A DNA stretch of 64,000 nucleotides from Luteimonas granuli (GTDB lineage Bacteria > Pseudomonadota > Gammaproteobacteria > Xanthomonadales > Xanthomonadaceae): the NCBI RefSeq assembly GCF_007795095.1, contig NZ_CP042218.1, forward strand, positions 1,922,001 to 1,986,000, given 5' to 3'. The notes beneath the pieces were generated by a model, which ran no database searches, had not been told where the DNA came from, and worked only from the letters and a program-made list of their open reading frames with translations. Below, piece after piece: positions 17,633-26,394 of the stretch. The translations under genes were made by a program, and so were the position numbers. Numbering within the stretch: the first letter of the stretch is position 1; each line of letters begins with the position of its first letter.

Positions 17633-18847
17633 TCACCCCTCGGCCGCTGGCGGGACGAGCTTCAGCAGACGGCCCTGCCCGCCCTCGCCGCCGCCGTCCT
17701 CCAGCAGCCACAGGCCGCCCTCCGGGCCCTGTCGGACCGCGCGGATGCGGTGTCCCATGTCGAAGCGCTCGGCCTCGCGCGCCGCCGTGCCGTCGAACTC
17801 GATCCGCACCAGCGACCGCGAGGACAGACCGCCGACGAACGCATCGCCCTTCCATTCCGGGAACACCTCGCCGTCGTAGATCACCAGGCTCGAGGGCGAG
17901 ATCACCGGCGTCCAGCTGATCGTCGGCGCGATGAACTCGGGGCGCGTCGCATGGTCCGGGATCGAGCGGCCATCGTAGTGGTCGCCTTCGGACACGATCG
18001 GATAGCCGTAGTTGCCGCCCCGTTCCACCAGGTTGAGCTCGTCGCCGCCGGCGGGGCCCATCTCCACCTCCCACAGCCGCCCCTCGGCGTCGAAGGCCAT
18101 GCCGAGCACGTTGCGGTGGCCCAGCGACCACACCTCGGCGGCCACGCCGCCATCGGCCTCGAAGGGGTTGCCCGCGGCGGGGCGGCCGTCGTCCTCGAGA
18201 CGCAGGATCTTGCCCATGTTCGAAGTCATGTCCTGGGCGGGGTCGAACTTCTGCCTCTCGCTCGAACTCAGCCACAGCCGGCCCTCGTCGTCGAAGGCGA
18301 TGCGATGGCCGTAGTGGCCGCGGCCGTTGACCTTGGGCACCTGGCGCCAGATCACTTCCAGGCCTTCCAGGCGCCCGCCACCGGCCTCGTCCGGCACGAG
18401 CCTGGCGCGCGCCAGCGCCGCGCCGCGGGTGTCGTTTTCGCCGGCTTCGGCATAGCTGAGGTAGACTAGGCCGTTCTCGGCGAAACGCGGATGCGGAAGG
18501 ACGTCGCCGAGGCCGCCCTGGCCGCCGTAGGCGACCGCAGGCACGCCGGACACCTCGCGGGTGGCGCCGCTTTCGACGTCGACCAGCTGCAGCCGGCCCT
18601 TCTTCTCGGTCACCAGAAGGCGGCCGTCGGGAAGGAAGGCCATCGCCCAGGGCTCTTCGAACACGGCGATGACATCGACTTCGAAGGGGCGACCGTCGGC
18701 CGTGGAGGCGTCGCCGTTGGCTGCGATGCTCACGGTGGAGCCTCCTGCGGCTGGAGCTTCCGCTGCCGGGTCGACCCCCGGACGCGCGCCACAGGCGGTG
18801 GCGGCCAGGGCAAGCGCGGAAGCGGCGGCAAGGGCATGCAGTTTCAT
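17633..18847 (-). CDS. PQQ-dependent sugar dehydrogenase family lipoprotein (soluble aldose dehydrogenase, YliI-like)
   Basis: A 404-residue exported protein. The N-terminus is a lipoprotein signal (LAATAC, Cys 19), followed by a short linker. The body is the six-bladed GSDH/Asd propeller, with typical stretches [68 protein letters not shown] and [12 protein letters not shown]. Family members oxidise aldoses at the outer side of the membrane with PQQ and Ca2+. No PQQ biosynthesis genes are in the window, so the cofactor supply is unknown. The ATG at 18847 is the only start giving a proper signal peptide. It is transcribed divergently from the HAD gene at 18975. Confidence 0.9.
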   Translation of the reverse strand: MKLHALAAASALALAATACGARPGVDPAAEAPAAGGSTVSIAANGDASTADGRPFEVDVIAVFEEPWAMAFLPDGRLLVTEKKGRLQLVDVESGATREVSGVPAVAYGGQGGLGDVLPHPRFAENGLVYLSYAEAGENDTRGAALARARLVPDEAGGGRLEGLEVIWRQVPKVNGRGHYGHRIAFDDEGRLWLSSSERQKFDPAQDMTSNMGKILRLEDDGRPAAGNPFEADGGVAAEVWSLGHRNVLGMAFDAEGRLWEVEMGPAGGDELNLVERGGNYGYPIVSEGDHYDGRSIPDHATRPEFIAPTISWTPVISPSSLVIYDGEVFPEWKGDAFVGGLSSRSLVRIEFDGTAAREAERFDMGHRIRAVRQGPEGGLWLLEDGGGEGGQGRLLKLVPPAAEG

Positions 18848-18974
18848 CGTGGTCTCCGGACAGGGCAGCCGCCAGTATCCGGCAGGCGGCGGCCGTGCGC
18901 ACGCCCTGGCAGGCAGGACCCGCACAGCCGCGGAAGCGATGCCGCCGCCGTGCCGTTTCCCGGATAATCGCCCG

Positions 18975-19688
18975 ATGGCCAGTATCAAGATGGTCGGCTT
19001 CGACGCCGACGACACCCTCTGGCGCAGCCAGGACTATTTCGACCGGGCGCAGCGCGATTTCGAAGGCATCATCGCCGCTTACGTCAATGGAGATGCCCGC
19101 ACCGCCGAGCGCCTGTACGCGGTGGAGAAGGCCAACCTCGCCGTGTTCGGCTATGGCGTGAAGGGCATGGCACTGTCGATGATCGAGGCCGCGATCGACA
19201 TCACCGGTGGCCGCATCAGCGCCGCCGACGTGCACCGCATCGTCAGCCTCGCGAAGGACATGTTGCGTCACCCGGTGGAGCTGCTGCCCGGCGTGCGCGA
19301 GGCGGTCGAGGCCGTGGCCGCCGAGCTGCCGGTGGTGATGATCACCAAGGGCGACCTGTTCCACCAGGAGGCGAAGGTGCGCGATTCGGGGATGTCGTCC
19401 CTGTTCAGGCGCATCGAGATCGTCAGCGAGAAGGACGTGCCGACCTACCGCCGGCTGCTGGAAGAGTTCGCGATCGCCCCGTCGGAATTCGTGATGGTGG
19501 GCAACTCGCTGCGTTCCGACATCGCGCCGGTGCTGGAGATCGGCGGCTGGGGCATGCATCTGCCCTACCACCTGACCTGGGAACACGAGCGCGAGGCGGT
19601 GGTCAGCGCCGCCGATGGCACGCGCCTGCGCACGCTGGAGTCCGCGGCGGAGCTGCCCGCCGCACTGCGTTCGGTGGCGGCCGCCTGA
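18975..19688 (+). CDS. HAD family hydrolase
   Basis: A 237-residue HAD phosphatase of the YjjG/pyrimidine-nucleotidase-like type. Motif I is D10-A-D12 (GFDADDTLW), motif [10 protein letters not shown], then the acidic motif [14 protein letters not shown] helical cap spans residues ~25-100. The substrate is not evident. GATAAT ends exactly 6 nt before the ATG, the same spacing as at several other genes here, so the transcript may begin at the start codon. It is divergent from the sugar dehydrogenase gene and 48 bp upstream of the NlpE-like gene, which has its own matching motif. Confidence 0.9.
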   Translation: MASIKMVGFDADDTLWRSQDYFDRAQRDFEGIIAAYVNGDARTAERLYAVEKANLAVFGYGVKGMALSMIEAAIDITGGRISAADVHRIVSLAKDMLRHPVELLPGVREAVEAVAAELPVVMITKGDLFHQEAKVRDSGMSSLFRRIEIVSEKDVPTYRRLLEEFAIAPSEFVMVGNSLRSDIAPVLEIGGWGMHLPYHLTWEHEREAVVSAADGTRLRTLESAAELPAALRSVAAA

Positions 19689-19736
19689 TCCGCCCGCGGC
19701 CATGTGCATCACGCCCGGCTGCGGCACAATCGGGCG

Positions 19737-20165
19737 ATGCCCCGCCTCCCTGTCATCGCGCTCGCACTGCTGCTGGCCGCACTCGCCGCCGGCTGCGGGC
19801 GCGGCCAGGATGCGGACGGCGCGCACCCGGACATGGACGCGGCCGGGAGCGTGCTGGAATGGCGCGGCAGCCTGCCCTGCGCGGACTGCGAGGCGATCGA
19901 CACCCGGTTGCTGCTCGAGCGCCGCGGCGACGAGCGCGTGTACGAGCTGATGGAGGTGTACGTGGCCGTGGACGGGGACATGAGCTTCGAGGAATCCGGT
20001 CGATGGAGCCTCGACGACGGGCTGCTGGACCTCGAGGCGGCCGGCGGCGGAGTGCGCCGCTACGGGCTGGTGCAAGGGGGCGCGCTGCAGGTGCGCGATC
20101 CGCGCGGGCGCACCTATCCCGGCCGCGAACACGATCTGCTGCTGCCCGCGGGCCATCACCCGTGA
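19737..20165 (+). CDS. NlpE N-terminal-domain lipoprotein (copper/envelope stress sensor-like)
   Basis: A 142-residue lipoprotein: signal peptide with lipobox LAAGC (Cys 20), then a small beta-barrel-like domain with the NlpE signature GSLPCADCEAI, the CxxC being C48 and C51. E. coli NlpE has two domains; this protein has only the N-terminal one, like many proteobacterial homologues. NlpE senses lipoprotein trafficking faults and contributes to copper tolerance. Its place just upstream of copA-cueR supports a link to copper. CACAAT ends 6 nt before the ATG, suggesting a leaderless start. I chose this ATG over one 33 nt upstream because it begins the signal peptide. Confidence 0.82.
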   Translation: MPRLPVIALALLLAALAAGCGRGQDADGAHPDMDAAGSVLEWRGSLPCADCEAIDTRLLLERRGDERVYELMEVYVAVDGDMSFEESGRWSLDDGLLDLEAAGGGVRRYGLVQGGALQVRDPRGRTYPGREHDLLLPAGHHP

Positions 20166-20176
20166 ATGGAGACCCC

Positions 20177-20710
20177 ATGATTCCCCGCCTGTCCCTGCTG
20201 CTCGCCGGCCTGCTGTGGCTGCCGGCCTCCATCGCCGCCCCGGTGCGGGACCAGGCCGCCGGCCCGGTGCCGGTCGCGGGCCAGGCCAGGGACCAGGATC
20301 CGGACCAGGGCCAGGGCCAGGGCCAGGGCCGGCCGGCACCCTGGGCGCCGCGCACCGGCGACGCCGTGGTCGATGCCCGGCTTGCGGACATCAACCTGTA
20401 CGCGCAACGTTTCCCCGACGCCTTCGTCGACGAACTGGTGCGTTATTTCGACGCGCCGCGGCCGCTCATGGAGGAGCTGCTCGGCAAGGGCACTCCCGGC
20501 GGCGACCTCTACTACGCCTGCGCCCTGGCCAGGGTGACCGGGCGGCCCTGCCGCGGAGTGATCGAGGGCTGGCAGGCGGACGGTGACCAGGGCTGGGAGG
20601 CGGTGGCGCGCCGTTTCGGCGTCGAGCCCGGCGACGAGCGCGCGCGGCGCCTGCGTGCGGGCATCGGCCAGAGCTACGCGCGCTGGGGGCGGCCCCTGCC
20701 CGGAGGCTGA
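20177..20710 (+). CDS. Hypothetical exported protein with QG repeat linker
   Basis: A 177-residue protein of unknown function. Residues 1-20 form a signal peptide (LSLLLAGLLWLPASIAAP). A low-complexity linker follows, ending in DQGQGQGQGRP, encoded by four tandem CCAGGG hexamers. The mature domain (residues ~57-177, DAVVDARLADINLYAQRFPDAFVDEL onward) is alpha-helical and contains two Cys (YYACALARVTGRPCRGVIEGW) that could form a disulfide. I recognise no family. It is 11 bp downstream of the NlpE-like gene with GGAGA as ribosome site, so the two are probably co-transcribed, and it ends just before the copA promoter. Confidence 0.8.
   Translation: MIPRLSLLLAGLLWLPASIAAPVRDQAAGPVPVAGQARDQDPDQGQGQGQGRPAPWAPRTGDAVVDARLADINLYAQRFPDAFVDELVRYFDAPRPLMEELLGKGTPGGDLYYACALARVTGRPCRGVIEGWQADGDQGWEAVARRFGVEPGDERARRLRAGIGQSYARWGRPLPGG
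20305..20328 (+). repeat. Four tandem CCAGGG hexamers inside a coding region
   Basis: Four perfect copies of CCAGGG, with flanking partial copies, encode alternating Gln-Gly in the linker of the exported protein at 20177-20710. The unit is six bases, so copy-number change alters linker length by two residues without breaking the frame. Confidence 0.8.
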
Positions 20711-20733
20711 ACCGGAGCGGCGGTCGGGCGGGC

Positions 20734-20764
20734 TTGACCTTCCCATGATGGGAAGGTCTAGGCT
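20734..20764 (+). promoter_or_regulatory. CueR-type operator/promoter of copA
   Basis: The -35 box TTGACC (20734-20739) and a -10 box TAGGCT (20759-20764) are separated by 19 bp, the over-long spacing of MerR-family activated promoters. Within the spacer lies a perfect dyad: ACCTTCCC (20737-20744), ATGAT, GGGAAGGT (20750-20757). This matches the known CueR box (ACCTTCC...GGAAGGT). CueR with Cu(I) would twist the DNA to align the boxes and switch on copA. Confidence 0.9.
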
Positions 20765-20800
20765 TGTCACCGGTTTCTCTCCTTGAAGGATGGCCGGGCG

Positions 20801-23059
20801 ATGGCGCATCGGGACATCGAACTCGCGGTCGAAGGCATGAGCTGCGCTTCCTGCGTCGGCCGCGTGGAGCGGGCGCTGCAGGCGGTGCCGGGAGTCTCGG
20901 GCGCCAGCGTCAATCTCGCGACCGAGCGCGCGACGGTCCAGGGCGCCGTGCCGGCGCAGGCCCTGGTCGAGGCGATCGGCAAGGCCGGCTACCGCGCCAC
21001 CCCCATCGACCGCGCCGCCCCCGTGGGCGAAGACGAGGGCGCCGCCCGGCGCGAGGCCGAACGCATGGCGCTCGGCCGCGACGTGCTGCTGGCCGCCGCG
21101 CTGGCGCTGCCGGTATTCGTCCTCGAGATGGGCACGCACCTGGTGCCGGCGATGCACGATTGGGTGACCCAGCACATCGGCATGCAGCGCAGCTGGTTGC
21201 TGCAGTTCGTGCTCACGACCCTGGTGCTGCTGTTCCCGGGCCGCCGCTTCCACGCCGCCGGTTTCCCCGCGCTGCTGCGCGGGGCGCCGGACATGAATTC
21301 GCTGGTGGCGGTCGGCACCCTGGCGGCCTGGGCCTATTCGGTGGTCGCCACCTTCGCGCCGGGCCTGCTGCCGGCCGGCACCGTCAACGTGTACTACGAG
21401 GCCGCCGCGGTGATCGTGGTGCTGGTGCTGCTCGGTCGCTACCTCGAGGCCCGCGCCAAGGGCCGCACTTCGGAGGCGATCAAGCGCCTGGTGGGCCTGC
21501 AGGCGACAGTGGCCCGCGTGGTACGCGACGGCCGCGCAGTCGACATCCCGATCGCCGAGGTCGCGGTGGGCGACCGGGTCGAAGTGCGCCCCGGCGAGCG
21601 CGTGCCGGTCGATGGCGAAGTGATCGACGGCCGCAGCTGGGTGGACGAATCGATGATCACCGGCGAACCGGTGCCGGTGGAGAAGTCTCCCGGCAGCGAA
21701 GCCGTCGGCGGCACCGTGAACCAGAAGGGCGCCTTCACTCTGCGGGCCACCGCCGTGGGCGGGCGGACGGTGCTGGCGCAGATCATCCGCCTGGTCGAAC
21801 AGGCGCAGGGCTCCAAGCTCCCGATCCAGGCGATGGTCGACCGGGTCACGATGTGGTTCGTACCCGCGGTGATGGTCGCGGCGCTGCTGACCTTCGTCGT
21901 CTGGCTGCTGCTCGGCCCCGAGCCCGCGCTCACCTTCGGCCTGGTCAACGCGGTGGCGGTGCTGATCATCGCCTGCCCCTGCGCCATGGGCCTGGCCACG
22001 CCGACCTCGATCATGGTCGGCACCGGCCGCGGCGCCGAACTCGGCGTGCTGTTCCGCAAGGGCGAGGCGCTGCAACTGCTCAGGGACGCGCGCGTGGTCG
22101 CGGTGGACAAGACCGGCACCCTCACCGAGGGACGCCCGGCGCTGACCGACCTGGACGTGGCGGACGGCTTCGAGCGCGGCGACGTGCTGCGGCTGGTGGC
22201 GGCGGTGGAGTCCAGCTCGGAGCATCCCATCGCGCGCGCGATCGTCGATGCGGCCGAAGCCGAAGGCATCGAGGTGCCGCGACCCGGGGGCTTCGAATCG
22301 ATCACCGGCATGGGCGTGCGTGCGATGGTCGACGGCCGTCGCGTGGAGGTCGGCGCCGACCGCCACATGCGCTCGCTCGGCCTCGACGTCGCCGGCTTCT
22401 CACCCGTCGCGGAACGGCTGGGCAGGGAAGGAAAATCGCCCCTGTACGCGGCCATCGATGGCCGTCTGGCGGCGATCATCGCGGTCGCCGATCCCGTCAA
22501 GCCCGACACCCCCGCCGCCATCGCGGCCCTGCACGGGCTGGGCCTGAAGGTCGCGATGATCACGGGCGACAACGCCCGCACCGCGCAGGCCATCGCCGAC
22601 CGCCTGGGCATCGACGAAGTGGTCGCCGAGGTGCTGCCCGAGGGCAAGGTCGAGGCGGTGCGCCGGCTCAAGGGGGCGCACGGCCGCCTGGCCTTCGTCG
22701 GCGACGGCATCAACGACGCGCCGGCGCTGGCCGAGGCCGACGTCGGCATCGCCATCGGCACGGGAACCGACATCGCGATGGAGGCGGCCGACGTGGTGCT
22801 GATGTCGGGCAGCCTGCACGGCGTGCCGACCGCGATCGCGCTGTCGAAGGCGACCATCGGCAACATCCGCCAGAACCTGTTCTGGGCCTTCGCCTACAAC
22901 ACCGCGCTGATCCCGGTCGCGGCGGGGGTGCTGTACCCGGCCTTCGGCATCCTGCTGTCGCCGATCCTGGCGGCTGGCGCGATGTCGCTGTCGAGCGTCT
23001 TCGTGCTCGGCAACGCGCTGCGGCTGCGGCGGTTCCGGCCGCCGGGGATGGCGGGATGA
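20801..23059 (+). CDS. copA: Copper-exporting P1B-type ATPase CopA
   Basis: A 752-residue pump that drives Cu(I) out of the cytoplasm with ATP. One N-terminal heavy-metal domain has C15xxC18 (GMSCASC). The membrane part includes the ion-binding CPC (C392-P-C394). Phosphorylation occurs at D436 (DKTGTLTEG), followed by HP ([10 protein letters not shown]), and the hinge motif [10 protein letters not shown] holds D635. I chose ATG 20801 rather than a TTG at 20783; the product then starts just before the metal-binding domain. It has one heavy-metal domain where E. coli CopA has two. Control by CueR is read directly from the operator upstream, and cueR follows 34 bp downstream. Confidence 0.95.
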   Translation: MAHRDIELAVEGMSCASCVGRVERALQAVPGVSGASVNLATERATVQGAVPAQALVEAIGKAGYRATPIDRAAPVGEDEGAARREAERMALGRDVLLAAALALPVFVLEMGTHLVPAMHDWVTQHIGMQRSWLLQFVLTTLVLLFPGRRFHAAGFPALLRGAPDMNSLVAVGTLAAWAYSVVATFAPGLLPAGTVNVYYEAAAVIVVLVLLGRYLEARAKGRTSEAIKRLVGLQATVARVVRDGRAVDIPIAEVAVGDRVEVRPGERVPVDGEVIDGRSWVDESMITGEPVPVEKSPGSEAVGGTVNQKGAFTLRATAVGGRTVLAQIIRLVEQAQGSKLPIQAMVDRVTMWFVPAVMVAALLTFVVWLLLGPEPALTFGLVNAVAVLIIACPCAMGLATPTSIMVGTGRGAELGVLFRKGEALQLLRDARVVAVDKTGTLTEGRPALTDLDVADGFERGDVLRLVAAVESSSEHPIARAIVDAAEAEGIEVPRPGGFESITGMGVRAMVDGRRVEVGADRHMRSLGLDVAGFSPVAERLGREGKSPLYAAIDGRLAAIIAVADPVKPDTPAAIAALHGLGLKVAMITGDNARTAQAIADRLGIDEVVAEVLPEGKVEAVRRLKGAHGRLAFVGDGINDAPALAEADVGIAIGTGTDIAMEAADVVLMSGSLHGVPTAIALSKATIGNIRQNLFWAFAYNTALIPVAAGVLYPAFGILLSPILAAGAMSLSSVFVLGNALRLRRFRPPGMAG

Positions 23060-23093
23060 AGCGCGCGGATCCGCCGCGCGGGACGGGCCGCGC

Positions 23094-23510
23094 ATGAACA
23101 TCGGCGAGGCCGCACGCGCCTCCGGCGTGTCGGCGAAGATGATCCGCTACTACGAACAGGCCGGCCTCGTTCCCGAGGCCGATCGCAGCGAGGGCGGCTA
23201 CCGCATCTACGGCCCTTCGGACGTGCACCGGCTGCGCTTCATCCGCCGCGCCCGCGACCTCGGCTTCCAGGTGGCCGAGATCGCCGAGCTCCTCGACCTG
23301 TGGGACGACCGTTCGCGCCGCAGCGCGGACGTCAAGCGGCTGGCGCAGGCGCACATCGACGACCTCGAAGGCCGGATCGCGAAGCTGCGGCAGATGGCGG
23401 ACACGCTGCGCACGCTGGCCGACTGCTGCGCGGGCGACAGCCGGCCGGACTGCCCGATCCTCGCCGGGCTGGAGGACGGTGAAGCCCCCCTGGCTGGCGA
23501 CGCCCCGTGA
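23094..23510 (+). CDS. cueR: Cu(I)-responsive transcriptional activator CueR (MerR family)
   Basis: A 138-residue MerR-type regulator. The winged helix-turn-helix is N-terminal (MNIGEAARASGVSAKMIRYYEQAGLV), a dimerisation helix spans ~75-110, and the metal loop has C112 and C120 (CCAGDSRPDCPI), the same numbering as the two Cu(I) ligands of E. coli CueR. It should sense zeptomolar free Cu(I) and activate promoters with 19-bp spacers. Two such promoters are present here, for copA and the CopZ-like gene. It has no obvious promoter of its own and is probably read through from copA, giving positive feedback. Confidence 0.94.
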   Translation: MNIGEAARASGVSAKMIRYYEQAGLVPEADRSEGGYRIYGPSDVHRLRFIRRARDLGFQVAEIAELLDLWDDRSRRSADVKRLAQAHIDDLEGRIAKLRQMADTLRTLADCCAGDSRPDCPILAGLEDGEAPLAGDAP

Positions 23511-23527
23511 ACGCGTCCCGCAGCCTG

Positions 23528-23731
23528 TCAGGGATCCCGGGCCGGCTGCGGCGGAAAGCCGGCGTCGACCAGCGCGGCCTCGATCTCCTCGCGCGTGGCG
23601 GTCGAGGTGACCTCGACGGTGCGGGTGGGCGGGTCGGCCTCGATCACGGCATCGGGATCCACCGCGTGGATCGCAAGGGTCACGCCGCGGACGCAGCCGC
23701 CGCAGGTCATGTCTTCGAGATGGAAGCGCAT
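23528..23731 (-). CDS. CopZ-like heavy-metal-associated domain copper chaperone
   Basis: A 67-residue single heavy-metal-associated domain with the metal-binding C10xxC13 (MTCGGC) and the usual beta-alpha-beta-beta-alpha-beta order (RFHLEDMTCGGCVRGVTLAI, then TVEVTSTATREEIEAALVDAG). It probably hands Cu(I) to CopA. The start is fixed by AAGGAG six bases before the ATG at 23731; an upstream in-frame ATG would add 15 residues but lies before that site. It converges with cueR and has its own CueR-type promoter, so it belongs to the same regulon. Confidence 0.9.
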   Translation of the reverse strand: MRFHLEDMTCGGCVRGVTLAIHAVDPDAVIEADPPTRTVEVTSTATREEIEAALVDAGFPPQPARDP

Positions 23732-23759
23732 GGGAGTCTCCTTGGGGGATGAGGGCACC

Positions 23760-23790
23760 AGTCTGCGGCCTGCCACGGTGGCAAGGTCAA
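23760..23790 (-). promoter_or_regulatory. CueR-type operator/promoter of the CopZ-like gene
   Basis: On the minus strand TTGACC (23785-23790) and CAGACT (23760-23765) are 19 bp apart. The spacer contains the dyad TGCCAC-C-GTGGCA (23771-23783). Both -35 sequence and spacing equal those of the copA promoter, while the dyad differs in its centre. It lies back to back with the dusA promoter. Confidence 0.75.
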
Positions 23791-23843
23791 GGCGAGGCCC
23801 GCGCCGACCCTTTGCCGGCAGGACGGCGGACTAGAATGTGCGC

Positions 23844-24878
23844 ATGACCCCCGTCGATCCGCGACCGGGCGACCCCGTCCCGGTGGAGTCGCCCTACGCC
23901 GCCTCCATCCGCCTCTCCGTCGCGCCGATGATGGACTGGACGGACAGCCACTGCCGCGTCTTCCACCGCCTGCTCGCGCCGCATGCGCGGCTCTATACCG
24001 AGATGGTCCACGCCAACGCGGTGATCCACGGCGACCGGGCGAAGCTGCTGGCGAGGGATCCCTCCGAGCATCCCGTGGCCCTGCAGCTCGGCGGCAGCGA
24101 GCCGGCGCTGCTGGCTGAGGCCGCGCGCATCGGCGCGGACCACGGATTCGACGAGGTCAACCTCAACTGCGGCTGTCCTTCCGACCGCGTGCAGGCCGGC
24201 CGCTTCGGCGCCTGCCTGATGCGCGAGCCGGCGCTGGTCGCCGACAGCGTCGCGGCGATGATCGCCGCATGCGACGTGCCGGTGACGGTGAAGTGCCGCC
24301 TGGGCGTGGACGACGACCACGACTACGGCCGCTTCCTCGACTTCGTCGACACGGTGGCGTCCGCCGGCTGCGGCATGTTCGTCGTCCACGCCCGCAACGC
24401 CTGGCTGAAGGGCCTGTCGCCGAAGGAGAACCGCGAGATCCCGCCGCTGCGCTACGACTGGGCCTACGCGCTCAAGCGCGACCGGCCGGGGCTCACGGTC
24501 GTGGTCAACGGTGGCATCGCGGACGCGGCCGAGGCCACCGCGCACCTCGACCATGTCGACGGCGCCATGCTCGGCCGTGCCGCCTACCACGACCCCTGGC
24601 TGCTGCACCGGCTCGACGTGGCCTTGTACGGCGGCGAGCTGTCCACGCGCGCCGACGTGCTGCGCTCGATGCGTCCCTACGTGGAAGACCAGCTGGCGCG
24701 CGGAGCGCAGCTCAAGCACATCAGCCGCCACCTGCTCGGGCTGTTCCACGGCGAGCGCGGCGGCCGCGCCTTCCGCCAGGTGCTGAGCGAAGGCGCGCAC
24801 CGGCCGGGCGCCGGCTGGGCGCTGCTGGAGGAGGCGATCTCCCTGACCGCCCTGTTGCCCGCGCCCACGGCCGAGTGA
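23844..24878 (+). CDS. dusA: tRNA-dihydrouridine synthase A (DusA)
   Basis: A 344-residue FMN enzyme that reduces uridines 20/20a of tRNA with NADPH. The catalytic Cys is C111 in LNCGCPSDRVQAGRFGACLM, the DusA-specific form of the motif. FMN-binding TIM-barrel stretches are SVAPMMDWTDSHCR, VKCRLGVDD and VVVNGGI. TAGAAT (23832-23837) ends 6 nt before the ATG at 23844, so the message is probably leaderless; this favours that ATG over the GTG at 23838. The next gene begins 32 bp downstream on the same strand. Confidence 0.94.
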   Translation: MTPVDPRPGDPVPVESPYAASIRLSVAPMMDWTDSHCRVFHRLLAPHARLYTEMVHANAVIHGDRAKLLARDPSEHPVALQLGGSEPALLAEAARIGADHGFDEVNLNCGCPSDRVQAGRFGACLMREPALVADSVAAMIAACDVPVTVKCRLGVDDDHDYGRFLDFVDTVASAGCGMFVVHARNAWLKGLSPKENREIPPLRYDWAYALKRDRPGLTVVVNGGIADAAEATAHLDHVDGAMLGRAAYHDPWLLHRLDVALYGGELSTRADVLRSMRPYVEDQLARGAQLKHISRHLLGLFHGERGGRAFRQVLSEGAHRPGAGWALLEEAISLTALLPAPTAE

Positions 24879-24910
24879 CCCGCGCGGATGCCTTGCCGAG
24901 GACTCTTCCC

Positions 24911-25819
24911 ATGCTGACCCGCGACATCGGAACCTTCCTGGCCTTCGCGCGCGATTGCGCGCCGGACTTCGGTCCGGCCACCGCGCGAGCCGCGTTCCTG
25001 GTCGCACCGGATGGCTTCGGCCGGGCCGAAGAGTCGGCCACCGACAACCTCTACATGGCATCGGCCGGTTTCGACGCAACGCGCGCCTCGGCCCAGCACC
25101 GCGAGCTGCAGCGGGCACTGTCGGCGGTGGTGCCGACGCTCTGTTTCCCGGGCGATCCGCACGCGCCGGACGCGCTGTTCCCGAACAACGTCTTCGCCAC
25201 CGCGCCGGGCGTGCTGGTGGTCGGCCGCATGCGTCATCCGGTGCGCCGGCGGGAGGCCGAGCGGCCCGACATCCGCGGCTTCTTCCGCGACGTGCTGGGC
25301 TATGCGGTGCGCGACCTGTCCACCCAGCCGCATCCCTGCGAGCTGACCGGGGCCCTCGTCATCGATCGCGCGCGCGGACTCGGCTTCTGCGGGCTGTCCG
25401 AGCGCTGCGATGAAGAAGGGGCACGCCTGATGCACGAGGCGCTCGGCCTGCGCGCCACGCTGGTCTTCGACCTCGCGCCCGGCGAGTACCACACCAATGT
25501 CCTCCTGGCCGTGCTGGCGGGGCGTGCCGCGCTGGTCTGTCCTGCCGGCTTCGCCGACCCCGCGGTGGCCGCGGCGGTGGCGAGCCTGTACGCGCCGCAT
25601 GCGATCGAACTGTCGGTCGAGGAGCAGGCCGCCTTCGCGGGCAATGCCATCAGCCTGTCGAGCGACGTCGTCTGGATGAGCGAGCGCGCGTCGAAGGCCC
25701 TGTGTCCGGGCGGCCGCGGGGCGCTGGCGGCGGCAGGCTTCGAACTTCGGGCGCCGGCGCTGGATGCGATCGAAGCCGCGGGGGGTTCACTGCGCTGCTG
25801 CGTGGCCGAGATCTTCTGA
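24911..25819 (+). CDS. Arginine-deiminase-related / CtlX-like amidinotransferase-superfamily protein
   Basis: A 302-residue protein of the guanidine-modifying enzyme superfamily. Visible family features are ALFPNNVF (substrate-binding Asn stretch), the ELTGALVIDRARGLGFCGLSERCDEEG core, the active-site His (GEYHTNVLLAVL), and the nucleophilic Cys near the C-terminus (C296 or C297, SLRCCVAEIF). Members hydrolyse arginine-, citrulline- or methylarginine-like compounds; CtlX is linked to citrulline use. The substrate is not known here. It lies 32 bp after dusA and may be co-transcribed. An arginase gene is in the same window (32.3 kb) but not adjacent. Confidence 0.82.
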   Translation: MLTRDIGTFLAFARDCAPDFGPATARAAFLVAPDGFGRAEESATDNLYMASAGFDATRASAQHRELQRALSAVVPTLCFPGDPHAPDALFPNNVFATAPGVLVVGRMRHPVRRREAERPDIRGFFRDVLGYAVRDLSTQPHPCELTGALVIDRARGLGFCGLSERCDEEGARLMHEALGLRATLVFDLAPGEYHTNVLLAVLAGRAALVCPAGFADPAVAAAVASLYAPHAIELSVEEQAAFAGNAISLSSDVVWMSERASKALCPGGRGALAAAGFELRAPALDAIEAAGGSLRCCVAEIF

Positions 25820-25967
25820 GGGAGGGCGCTCCGGACCAGCCTGCCTGAACGGGGCGGGACCGCATCCGGAAAAGTTAAGGGGTAATTCACCGCCTGCTTC
25901 CGAGAATCATCCACTGCTTCCGCGATCCCGGCTGCCCGGGCTCGTAACTTTCTGTATTCTTTCGGAA

Positions 25968-26324
25968 ATGGCCGTCATGACCCCTCGTCCACTGCTGCCG
26001 GCACTGTGCCTTGCGGCCGCATTCACGCTGGCGGCAGGTGCGCATGCCGACGACGGCCGCCGCCAGGGCCGCGGCAACGGTCCTGGAGCGCAGTCCGCCG
26101 AGGCTCCCCGCATGCGCGCGGCGCGTCATGACGCACTCGCCGACTCGGTGCGCCGCGTGCAGAGCCGCACCGGCGGCCAGGTGCTGAGCGCCGAGCGCGT
26201 GCCCTTCGACGGTCGCGACATCAACCGCGTCAAGGTGGTCGACGAACGCGGGCGGGTGCGGGTCTACATGGACGATCCCGCCTCACGCCGCCCGCCGCGC
26301 CCTACACGTGGCGACGACGACTGA
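25968..26324 (+). CDS. PepSY-like small exported protein upstream of PhoPQ
   Basis: A 118-residue protein with a signal peptide (LLPALCLAAAFTLAAGAHA, cleaved near residue 28) and one PepSY-like domain (LADSVRRVQSRTGGQVLSAERV, then INRVKVVDERGRVRVYMDDP), ending in a Pro/Arg/Asp tail. PepSY domains are thought to inhibit proteases or to sense in the periplasm. It lies 70 bp upstream of a PhoP-type regulator and may tune that system, which is inference. The ATG at 25968 is preceded by TATTCT at 7 nt; an ATG three codons later is an alternative. Confidence 0.78.
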   Translation: MAVMTPRPLLPALCLAAAFTLAAGAHADDGRRQGRGNGPGAQSAEAPRMRAARHDALADSVRRVQSRTGGQVLSAERVPFDGRDINRVKVVDERGRVRVYMDDPASRRPPRPTRGDDD

Positions 26325-26394
26325 ATGCGGCACCCTGTCAGCAATCCAACTCCCGGCGGCGGCGCGTCCGCCGCGGGACATACCGGAGAAATCG

